Of a DNA stretch of 64,000 bases, positions 9,951 to 17,293 are shown one piece after another; within the stretch, counting starts at the first letter, position 1; every line of letters begins with the position of its first letter. The position numbers and the translations under genes are program-made. The notes beneath the pieces are model-generated. The model saw nothing but the letters and a program-made list of their open reading frames with translations. It was not told the DNA's origin and did no database searches. The stretch is from Pseudomonadales bacterium (GTDB lineage: Bacteria > Pseudomonadota > Gammaproteobacteria > Pseudomonadales > Azotimanducaceae): positions 62,001-126,000 of the forward strand of contig JAQXDL010000021.1 in NCBI GenBank assembly GCA_029251375.1, read 5' to 3'.

Positions 9951-10961
9951 TCAGCGTTTTAATATGCCGGCGGCCGCGGCCGCTGAAAGAATCGGGGCTG
10001 GCTCAATAATCCAAGGTCCATCTCGGCGCACTGCAATGGTCGCTGCATCTGTTGGTTCAAGGGAAATAGATCTATCACCGTCGAACGCCAGAATACCCGG
10101 ACCAGAGCAGGAGATTTCAGTCCCCAAAGCCATCTTTGTAATGCTACTGATGCCTACACTATCGTATAAACCCGGTGAAATAGGTACACGCACCGAGGCT
10201 TCGGTCGCTTCGCCGCAGGTCATAAAAACACCAAAGTCGTCGCGGGCATAACTCGGCATCAGGTAACCACCAATGGGCGAGATACCGACAGATGCAGGTT
10301 CTGCTCGGGTTAGGAAGATGCTCTGTAAATTCTTCGACGTGAAGGGAAGTAGACTGCCCATCGAGTCATCTTTCAATAAGACCGCGTCTATGAGCGCCAG
10401 ATCTTGAATTGTCGTTTTTGAATGTGATTGCTTCGCGGTGACATGGACTTGTTTGGCGCGGTAACAGTGTTCCTTGTAGCCAAGCTTGTCGGTGGCAATG
10501 AGTCCGGCTGCAATACCCGCAATCGACGCTTCCAACAACTGAGGAAAAACATTGTTAGTGCCGGTCGACAAAGGCAGTACGATCGCGTCCGGCTTAGTTT
10601 TCGCAACGATCCTATTTGTGCCGTCGCCGCCTAGGACAATGAAAACGCGACAGCCAGCATCCCACATTGCATTAGCCATGTGAGCCGTGTCTTGAGCGGT
10701 ATGAGTCAGTTTGAAGGGTAGAATTTTTATCTTATGTTTTTCAGGAAGATTTTCGACAGCCCGTTCATTGATACGAAAGGGCTCGTTGCCCAAATAGATT
10801 TCATCAACGCCTTGTTCAAGTGCCCCAAGTACCAATCGCGTTACGTGCTGCTGTTTGTCATTGTGCGTGGTGGTGCTGGCACGAGCCGCAACTCTCCTGA
10901 CATCTCGGCCGGACATAGGATTGACGATGATTCCCAGTCGACTCACAGTTGCATGATTCAC
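9951..10961 (-). CDS. ATP-NAD/AcoX-type kinase family protein
   Basis: Member of the NAD kinase/AcoX superfamily: it shows GIIVNPMSGRDVRR at the N-terminus, the nucleotide-binding GGDGTNR (about residues 113-119) and PLSTGTNNVFP. AcoX proteins occur beside acetoin catabolism genes, but none are present here, so the substrate is unknown; an NAD- or lipid-kinase-like activity is possible. GTG 10961 is chosen as start because AAGGA lies about 7 bases upstream. Only 14 bases separate it from yaaA upstream, which suggests co-transcription. The C-terminus carries a run of five alanines coded by GC-rich DNA (about 9964-9984). Confidence 0.85.
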   Translation of the reverse strand: MNHATVSRLGIIVNPMSGRDVRRVAARASTTTHNDKQQHVTRLVLGALEQGVDEIYLGNEPFRINERAVENLPEKHKIKILPFKLTHTAQDTAHMANAMWDAGCRVFIVLGGDGTNRIVAKTKPDAIVLPLSTGTNNVFPQLLEASIAGIAAGLIATDKLGYKEHCYRAKQVHVTAKQSHSKTTIQDLALIDAVLLKDDSMGSLLPFTSKNLQSIFLTRAEPASVGISPIGGYLMPSYARDDFGVFMTCGEATEASVRVPISPGLYDSVGISSITKMALGTEISCSGPGILAFDGDRSISLEPTDAATIAVRRDGPWIIEPAPILSAAAAAGILKR

Positions 10962-10975
10962 GCCTTCATCCTTGG

Positions 10976-11749
10976 TTAGTTAGCCTTTCGAGTAAAGACC
11001 CAATCTTGGTCGGTCGATAGACTGTCATTGAAGCTATAGCCATCAATATCAAAGGATTTGAGATCGCTCGGTTTTGTGATGCGATTTTTGACGATGAAAG
11101 AAGACATCGAACCGCGAGCTTTTTTCGCAAAGAAGGACAGGATCTTATAATTACCATTGCTATAGTCTTTGAAAATAGGGTTGATGATATTGCCGGGTAA
11201 CAAAGATGAATTGATGGATTTAAAATATTCGATTGAAGCAAGGTTAATCAGCGTTTTGTTTCGATGACTACTTAGCTCACATTGGATCGCTTGGGTGATT
11301 TTGTCACCCCAGAATTCATAGAGGTCTTTGCCCCCCGGGTTCTTGATTTTTGTACCCATTTCGAGTCGATAAGGCAGAATTAGGTCAAGTGGTCTTAGTA
11401 AGCCGTAAAGGCCAGAAAGGATCCGCAGGTTCTTTTGAGCGAAGGTGAAATCTCTCTGATTATATTCCTCTACAGCGAGTCCCAAGTAGACATCCCCTTT
11501 GAACGCCAAGATAGCTTGCTTTGCGTTATTGTTCTCATCGGGAAGTTGCCAGTTAGTAAACCGCTCGACATTAAGCTCTGCTAGCTTAGGGCTGATACCC
11601 ATGAGCTTAGAAAGCTGTTTTGCCGATTGGCTGCGCATTGTAGAAACCAACACTTCGGATTGATTCAGAAAATCAGCCGAGGAGCTTTTAGTCGTTAGAG
11701 GTTTCGAATCAAAGTCTAACGTCTTCGCAGGCGAAATGACGGTGAGCAT
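10976..11749 (-). CDS. yaaA: Peroxide stress protein YaaA (DUF328)
   Basis: Cytoplasmic protein that in E. coli lowers free iron and protects DNA during peroxide stress. The 257-residue length and the family landmarks ISPAKTLDF (residues 5-13), FKGDVYLGL, LRILSGLYGLLRPLD and the C-terminal FFAKKARG are all present. ATG 11749 is the first gene of the minus-strand run yaaA, AcoX-like, MORN, Nudix. The promoter must lie in the 221-bp divergent region shared with the CHASE2 kinase. I see no obvious OxyR-type site, though this was judged by eye. Confidence 0.95.
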   Translation of the reverse strand: MLTVISPAKTLDFDSKPLTTKSSSADFLNQSEVLVSTMRSQSAKQLSKLMGISPKLAELNVERFTNWQLPDENNNAKQAILAFKGDVYLGLAVEEYNQRDFTFAQKNLRILSGLYGLLRPLDLILPYRLEMGTKIKNPGGKDLYEFWGDKITQAIQCELSSHRNKTLINLASIEYFKSINSSLLPGNIINPIFKDYSNGNYKILSFFAKKARGSMSSFIVKNRITKPSDLKSFDIDGYSFNDSLSTDQDWVFTRKAN

Positions 11750-11869
11750 AAAATGTTCCGAGGGTTGTAAGCGAAAGAACGCAGAATACTCGATTTGTTC
11801 AACTCACGCGAGGCTCACAATAGACATGTTTGCTTTGAATGGGCAAAATCGAAGGAAAAAAGGATGGTC

Positions 11870-11912
11870 ATTTTGACGGACGTACCGTCAGCTGACACAT
11901 TATTGTCAAAAT
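11870..11912. repeat. Nested inverted repeats in the yaaA / CHASE2-kinase divergent region
   Basis: ATTTTGAC (11870-11877) is repeated inverted as GTCAAAAT (11905-11912). Inside it GACGG (11875-11879) and CCGTC (11885-11889) form a second small hairpin. The element sits about 60 bases before the kinase gene and 120 bases before yaaA, where an operator would be expected. No regulator can be named. Confidence 0.4.
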
Positions 11913-11970
11913 ACAAACACCTAGAAATAGCGTCTAACCCCGTTTTGTCGTTATTTGCTGGAGCTAGCAA

Positions 11971-14358
11971 ATGAAAAATCCGTTAAAACGCTGGGACGTT
12001 TTCATCACGTTAGTCGTCTTATTTTTAACTATCCCCGCTGAACGATACGAATCGATCTCTCTACTGGAGGATCAGAGCATCTCAATGCGGCAAATCCTGC
12101 GCACGTCACTGGGTGATGCTTCCCATACTCGGTTACGCGACGAGATTATGATCGTTTCCTTGGATGAAGACCTTTACGCCGAGTATGGCAGTTTTCCGTT
12201 TCGTCGTACTGATTTAGGCAGAATTGCTCAACTACTGGGACATTTTGGTGCCAGTGTTATAGCGATGGATTTTCTAATGGATTTTCGCAGCTCATACGGT
12301 GAGGACGAGCCGACCGCCGCGATGTTTTTAGATGCGGAAAATGTCTTGCTGGTTTCTTTCGCGAATTTTGATGGCGATCAATTCACCGGCTTGTCTTATC
12401 CAAACGAAACGTTAAAAGCCGTTGCCAAAACGGGATACTCAAATTTAAGGCCGACCAGCGCACTGGTAGATAATCTATCTCGTTTGACCGTTTATGGCGA
12501 GATTACTCAGAGTCCTGATGGTTGGCCGATGGCGATTCAGGCGGTCGCTATGCATCAAGGCGTTCAACCAAGGCTTGAAAATGGCACATTGCTGCTCGGT
12601 GAGCTCAGCGTGCCGCTGGATCACTCGAATGATATCTATATTGATTTTCCAGCGGTCGATGTTGGCACCGCCTATTTAAGTGAGGGGCGGGCGGGGTTTT
12701 CAGCGTTGGAGCTTTTAGATCTTCCAGACCTGCAGGATTTGGACGAAGATGAGATAGAAGAGTACAAAGCGATTTTCGAAAATAAAATTGTTCTTATTGG
12801 AGACACATGGGAAGTCACTCACGACAAGTTTAATACGCCTGTAGGACAGGTTTATGGTGTCGAAATTATCGCCGATACGATCCATACGCTTCTCAATGGC
12901 GCGCCCTTAAGACCCGCCAGCATTCTCGTCGAGTCTCTGGCAACATTTTTGTTGCTGGTTCTCTTGCTCTCGACCGCAAGCTTGCCTGGCTTACTGGCAC
13001 GATTTTTGGCAGCAGTTGTCATCATAGGTGGCTACATAACAATCCTTACCGGGTTTTATGTGTACGAAGGTTTGGTTATCTCTATGACATATGGGCTGCT
13101 GGCGGCTCTCGTATGTATCGTCGTGATGAGTCTAAGGCTGTATGTCATTTCAGAACAAAGCCAGCTCGCTTCGGCTGCGGACTCAGCGGAAAGTAACAGA
13201 ATGTTAGGTCTGGCTTACCAAGGTCAGGGGCAGCTGGATGCTGCTTTCGAAAAATACCGGCGTTGTCCTAGGGATGAATCGAGTCTGAACTTAATCTATA
13301 ACCTAGGCTTGGACTACGAACGTAAGCGGCAATTTAATAAAGCGCAAGCAACCTATGAGTATATTGCAGAAACCCATGAGGGTTTTCGTGATGTTCAAAA
13401 GCGAATAAAACGATGTGAATCGATGGAAGATGCTGTCTTGATGGGTGGGTCAACCCAAGGCATGTTAGGTGGTACGATTGTTAACGAGGATGGCTCGATT
13501 GAAAAACCCATGTTGGGTCGTTACCAGGTTGAGAAAGAGCTTGGCCAAGGCGCAATGGGTACAGTCTATTTAGGTCTTGATTCAAAAATCAACCGACAAG
13601 TTGCCATTAAAACGATGGCGTTGTCGAACGAGTTTGACGCGGATGAACTCACCGAGGTTAAGCAACGATTTTTCCGGGAAGCCGAATCGGCCGGACGTTT
13701 AAGTCACGCCAACATCGTAGCTATCTATGATGCGGGCGATGAAAATGATCTCGCCTATATTGCGATGGAACTTTTAAAAGGAACCGACCTTGATAGCTAT
13801 ATCAAAGCAGATAGTTTGCTGCCGGTAGAAGAAGTCATCGCTATCGCCATTAATTGCGCCGAAGCACTAGATTATGCGCACCGTCAAAAAGTTGTTCATC
13901 GCGACATTAAACCCTCGAATATTATGTACGATCCAGATACCCACACGGTAAAGCTTGCGGACTTTGGTATTGCGCGCATTACTGATTCAAGTAAGACTCG
14001 AACCGGTACAGTATTGGGTACGCCCAACTACATGTCACCAGAACAATGTATGGGTAAAAAGGTTGATGGACGGGCGGATTTGTTTTCGTTAGGTGTCGTG
14101 ATATATCAGTTGTGTTCAGGTGCGCTACCTTTTAATGGTGAGTCTATGGCGACGTTGATGTACGCTATCGTTAATGATCCGCCGGTCGATATTAAGAAAG
14201 TAAAACCCGACATAGAACCGGCCTTAAGAAAAGTTATTCACAATGCAATTGGCAAGAAACCTGAAAAGCGTTATCAAACAGGGAAAAAAATGGCTGAACA
14301 TTTACGGGTCTGTCTGGAGCGAATCCAAGCGAGTGCCGGGGTGAAAGATGAACCTTAA
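11971..14358 (+). CDS. CHASE2-domain Ser/Thr protein kinase with TPR linker
   Basis: Membrane receptor kinase of 795 residues. Order: an N-terminal helix (about 9-25); an extracytoplasmic CHASE2 sensor (about 26-315); three closely spaced membrane helices (about 317-393); two to three TPR-like repeats (about 405-480); a Hanks-type kinase domain (about 514-785). Catalytic elements are intact: glycine loop LGQGAMGTVYLG, Lys547 in VAIK, His643-Arg644-Asp645 (HRDIKPSN), Asp664 of DFG, and SPE in the activation segment. CHASE2 ligands are unknown. A GGAG at 11960 supports the start. It overlaps the PP2C gene by 11 bases, so kinase and cognate phosphatase are probably coupled. Its sensor is closely related to that of the cyclase at 17294. 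Confidence 0.93.
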   Translation: MKNPLKRWDVFITLVVLFLTIPAERYESISLLEDQSISMRQILRTSLGDASHTRLRDEIMIVSLDEDLYAEYGSFPFRRTDLGRIAQLLGHFGASVIAMDFLMDFRSSYGEDEPTAAMFLDAENVLLVSFANFDGDQFTGLSYPNETLKAVAKTGYSNLRPTSALVDNLSRLTVYGEITQSPDGWPMAIQAVAMHQGVQPRLENGTLLLGELSVPLDHSNDIYIDFPAVDVGTAYLSEGRAGFSALELLDLPDLQDLDEDEIEEYKAIFENKIVLIGDTWEVTHDKFNTPVGQVYGVEIIADTIHTLLNGAPLRPASILVESLATFLLLVLLLSTASLPGLLARFLAAVVIIGGYITILTGFYVYEGLVISMTYGLLAALVCIVVMSLRLYVISEQSQLASAADSAESNRMLGLAYQGQGQLDAAFEKYRRCPRDESSLNLIYNLGLDYERKRQFNKAQATYEYIAETHEGFRDVQKRIKRCESMEDAVLMGGSTQGMLGGTIVNEDGSIEKPMLGRYQVEKELGQGAMGTVYLGLDSKINRQVAIKTMALSNEFDADELTEVKQRFFREAESAGRLSHANIVAIYDAGDENDLAYIAMELLKGTDLDSYIKADSLLPVEEVIAIAINCAEALDYAHRQKVVHRDIKPSNIMYDPDTHTVKLADFGIARITDSSKTRTGTVLGTPNYMSPEQCMGKKVDGRADLFSLGVVIYQLCSGALPFNGESMATLMYAIVNDPPVDIKKVKPDIEPALRKVIHNAIGKKPEKRYQTGKKMAEHLRVCLERIQASAGVKDEP

Positions 14359-15172
14359 AGGCAAGATCGAGATAGCCTGCCAAACCGATGTGGGGCAGGT
14401 ACGAGACCACAATGAAGATGCCTTGAGCAGCGATGAAAATATTGGCTTAGCCGTTCTTGCTGACGGCATGGGCGGGCTTAATGCTGGGGAAGTTGCCAGT
14501 TCAATGAGCGTACATCTTCTGATGGATGAACTAAGGGACTACCAAACAGGCGATTCGACGTTAGAGGCCGAATTAGGTGCGACAGATGATCCTGTGCAGG
14601 CGGCAGTGAAGTCTGCAATTGAGAAAGCAAATCGCTCAGTATTTCATGTTTCTCAAACTCAGGCCGAGTGCAAAGGCATGGGCACGACGGTAGTGGTTGG
14701 CTTGTTTCGTAATAATCGATTGATTACTGGCCATATCGGCGATTCACGAGTCTATCGGTTTCGAGCAGGTAAGTTAGAGCAAATTACTCGGGACCATAGC
14801 TTTGTGCAGGAACTGATTGATCAAGGTATATACACAAAGGATGAAGCACGCGCCTCTAATAGAAAAAACGTTGTTACCCGTGCCCTTGGTGTGGGGCCAA
14901 AAGTTGATGTTGAGGTAAATGAACACAAGGTAAAAGTTGGCGATATCTACCTTATGTGCTCTGATGGCTTGTCGGATCTCGTCGTAGACTCAAATATTGA
15001 AACGAGTCTGCGTGAACTCAGTTCTAACTTAGCGGCGGCGGCGGGACACCTTGTGAATCTCGCCAATGCGAGCGGCGGCAAGGATAATATTTCAGTTGTG
15101 CTTTGCCGGGTACGCAAGAGTTTTCCTGAAGAAGGTGGATTGGTCAACAAGATGCTGAGATGGTTTGAATGA
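14348..15172 (+). CDS. PP2C-family Ser/Thr protein phosphatase
   Basis: Metal-dependent phosphatase (PPM/PP2C, Stp1 type) of 274 residues, cytoplasmic. Metal-ligand and family motifs are in order: RDHNEDA (about 19-25), LADGMGGLNAGE, GMGTTVV, GHIGDSRVYR, MCSDGLSDLV and GGKDNISVVL. It most likely reverses phosphorylation by the kinase whose 3' end it overlaps. The kinase-phosphatase-FHA gene order also occurs in type VI secretion loci, but no secretion genes are present here. Confidence 0.93.
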   Translation: MNLKGKIEIACQTDVGQVRDHNEDALSSDENIGLAVLADGMGGLNAGEVASSMSVHLLMDELRDYQTGDSTLEAELGATDDPVQAAVKSAIEKANRSVFHVSQTQAECKGMGTTVVVGLFRNNRLITGHIGDSRVYRFRAGKLEQITRDHSFVQELIDQGIYTKDEARASNRKNVVTRALGVGPKVDVEVNEHKVKVGDIYLMCSDGLSDLVVDSNIETSLRELSSNLAAAAGHLVNLANASGGKDNISVVLCRVRKSFPEEGGLVNKMLRWFE

Positions 15173-15249
15173 GCTCTAGAGTAACGCAAAATAGTTTGTC
15201 ACAGATTAACGTGATCGGTGCTAACTAGGGAAAGGTTTAAGTTAGGAAT

Positions 15250-15897
15250 ATGTCGGTAAAAGTTATAGTCAGTCAAGGTAAACCGATTGATCAGTTGATG
15301 CTTAATAAAGGTGTTACCTCCATTGGGCGCAAGTCTGATTGTGATATATCAATAAAAGACCCAGCTGTGAGTGGTAACCATGCTCAAATTCAAAAGGTCG
15401 GTTTGAATTATCTCATTCAAGATTTGAATAGTACGAATGGCGTCCATGTTAACGGCCGACCGATCAAACAATACGTTATTAAGAACGAAGATATTGTCAC
15501 GATTGGTGAGCATCAATTGAAATTCATTATTAGTGATGCCGCTGTTACAGAGCTCAAGCCACAAAAAAAGACTGCCGATCCGACACATGCGGACACCAGC
15601 CACAGTGGATTCTTAAAGGTCCTGTCCGGTTCAGATGTGGGTAATGTTGTTCATCTGCAAGACGGGCTCACCACGATTGGCATTCCAGGTGTTCAAGTCG
15701 CGGCAGTGTCGAAGCGGCCACAGGGCCATTTTATTATTCATGTGGATGGCGGTAAAAATAAGAGCAGGGTGCCTTTAGTCAATGACGAGCCGATTGGATT
15801 TCGGTCAAAAAAACTTGAGCTAGGTGACAAGATATTAGTAGCAGATATCGAAATGGAGTATGTTGTCGGTAAAATAAAGACGGTCGACGCACTTTAA
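15250..15897 (+). CDS. FHA-domain protein with a second degenerate FHA-like half
   Basis: Phosphothreonine-recognition protein of 215 residues. The N-terminal FHA domain (about 18-95) keeps the binding residues: Arg in SIGRKSDCDI, Ser-Gly-Asn-His in VSGNHAQI and Asn in LNSTNGVHVNG. The second half (about 115-210) has the strand pattern of another FHA-like domain (LKVLSGSDVGNVVHL, GIPGVQVA) but lacks these residues. It would read the phosphorylation state set by the upstream kinase and phosphatase; that partnership is inferred from gene order. A short AGGAA precedes ATG 15250. The gap to the next gene is 252 bp. Confidence 0.9.
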   Translation: MSVKVIVSQGKPIDQLMLNKGVTSIGRKSDCDISIKDPAVSGNHAQIQKVGLNYLIQDLNSTNGVHVNGRPIKQYVIKNEDIVTIGEHQLKFIISDAAVTELKPQKKTADPTHADTSHSGFLKVLSGSDVGNVVHLQDGLTTIGIPGVQVAAVSKRPQGHFIIHVDGGKNKSRVPLVNDEPIGFRSKKLELGDKILVADIEMEYVVGKIKTVDAL

Positions 15898-16149
15898 TCG
15901 TGAAGCAGCAAACGTGAAGCGGCGGTACATTGTTAGTCAAGAGTTAACTTAATAACGATAGAGATGCCGTTAAAACGGATGAGCGGTTGATAAACAATGA
16001 TCACAAAGGATTAAGATAGCGTAGGTAATAGTATCAGGTGGCACGATGCATTCTGAGTGGTAAAAGGGAAAGCAGCGTGTATTAAATATCACGTAAAAAT
16101 TATAAAGTAGCGACGGAATTAGCTGCTGTTAAGTTCTGAGGAGAACGGG

Positions 16150-17100
16150 ATGAATTTCAAAATATTTGGTATCGGAATCGTGCTGATGTCTTTACTGGCT
16201 GGCTTTAGCTCGCCGTCAGAGGCGCGTGAGCCACCTGTGGCCAAATTAGTGCAGGTAACGGGAAGTGTGGAGTACAGTCGTAATGGTACGTCATGGCGGC
16301 CTGTTAAAAGAACCAAGTATTTGTTTTCAGGCTATCAGATTAAAACCGGCGAAGATGGTGGCGGTAAGCTCATCAATCAATCAACTGGAATGGCGCAAGA
16401 CCTAGGTGCCAATAGTGAAATCTCTGTTATGGATATGGAGATCGCCCTAATATCCGGTAGTTTGTCAGAACCAATGGAAGAATCGTCTACCATCTTTCAC
16501 GGACTTTCGAACAAGTTTGCAAAAGCGCAACGGTATACAACAGTGCGTAGAAGTGTCACAAAAACGGACGATCAAGCCTGTGACAGCAAAGTACGAACAA
16601 TTAAAAAAGTGTCCTTATCTTCGGCTCATCCTGACTTAGTTTGGCGTAATGCTTGCCCAGAATATTCCTACCGTCTTGTTATCGATGGCGATCAAGTTCA
16701 TGAAATTGCAGCTGCTTCAAATGCTGAGATGATGCGCTTCGCTGTCGAGGGTGCGTCGAAAGGTGAACACACTTACCGTGTAGAAGTTCTCGATATTGAT
16801 GGTACGGTCTATATCCCCAAGAAAGATTCTAAATTCACATGGATCTCAGATGATTCAGAAGCAAAGATTTTAGCAGACGTGGACAAGATCAATGATGACG
16901 CATTTTTGGTGACGAATATGCTCGAAACTAACGGTATGTATGTCGCCGCAATGGATGTATATCGAGATTACTTCAATGAGAACCCTGATGATAACGACAT
17001 GCGTCCGTTGTTGATTCAGTCATATCAAGGACTGAAGTTGAGTAACCTACGGGAAAATGAAGCAAGGTTATACAATGCTTCTCTTGAGGAAGACTTTTAA
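16150..17100 (+). CDS. Exported FecR-like domain protein
   Basis: A 316-residue protein with a signal peptide (cleavage near residue 25, SPSEA-R). The region about 30-110 (VAKLVQVTGSVEYSRNG, KTKYLFSGY-like spacing, QIKTGEDGGGKLINQ, GANSEISV) matches the FecR-type extracytoplasmic fold. The central part (about 150-235) looks like an Ig-like beta domain, and the last 80 residues are helical and TPR-like (AKILADVDKINDDA, YVAAMDVYRDYFNEN). It has a strong ribosome site, GAGGAG at 16138-16143. It sits between the FHA and cyclase genes, so a periplasmic partner for one or both CHASE2 sensors is a reasonable guess. A terminator follows it. Confidence 0.75.
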   Translation: MNFKIFGIGIVLMSLLAGFSSPSEAREPPVAKLVQVTGSVEYSRNGTSWRPVKRTKYLFSGYQIKTGEDGGGKLINQSTGMAQDLGANSEISVMDMEIALISGSLSEPMEESSTIFHGLSNKFAKAQRYTTVRRSVTKTDDQACDSKVRTIKKVSLSSAHPDLVWRNACPEYSYRLVIDGDQVHEIAAASNAEMMRFAVEGASKGEHTYRVEVLDIDGTVYIPKKDSKFTWISDDSEAKILADVDKINDDAFLVTNMLETNGMYVAAMDVYRDYFNENPDDNDMRPLLIQSYQGLKLSNLRENEARLYNASLEEDF

Positions 17101-17135
17101 AGCTTCGATCTAAAAAACTGCCGTACAAAAAAGGC

Positions 17136-17175
17136 GCCCGCTGTGATCTAATAAGGCCTCAGCGGGCTTTTTTTT
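17136..17175 (+). terminator. Rho-independent terminator after the FecR-like gene
   Basis: Stem GCCCGCTG (17136-17143) with CAGCGGGC (17160-17167), a 16-base loop and eight T residues (17168-17175). It separates the kinase/PP2C/FHA/FecR group from the cyclase gene. Confidence 0.92.
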
Positions 17176-17293
17176 GCTTGCGTTTGGCCGTCCAGCGCCG
17201 CATATTTTTTCTATTCCGCTATGTTTTCGTGTAGCGATTTGATGCTCAAAAAAGTTTAATAGAAAAGTAACCACTAAAAATAAGGGTGTAACA

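Noticed and set aside
9964-9984. GC-rich palindromic repeat (overlapping GCGGCCGC sequences)
   Set aside because: It simply codes for a short polyalanine run near the C-terminus of the AcoX-like protein; no sign of a mobile or regulatory element.
10388-10606. Short reading frames in other frames of the AcoX-like gene
   Set aside because: No ribosome site, no similarity, and fully contained in a conserved gene.
14348-15897. Type VI secretion regulatory module (kinase, PP2C, FHA)
   Set aside because: No structural type VI genes are in the window and the kinase carries a CHASE2 sensor; the same trio exists in other signalling systems.
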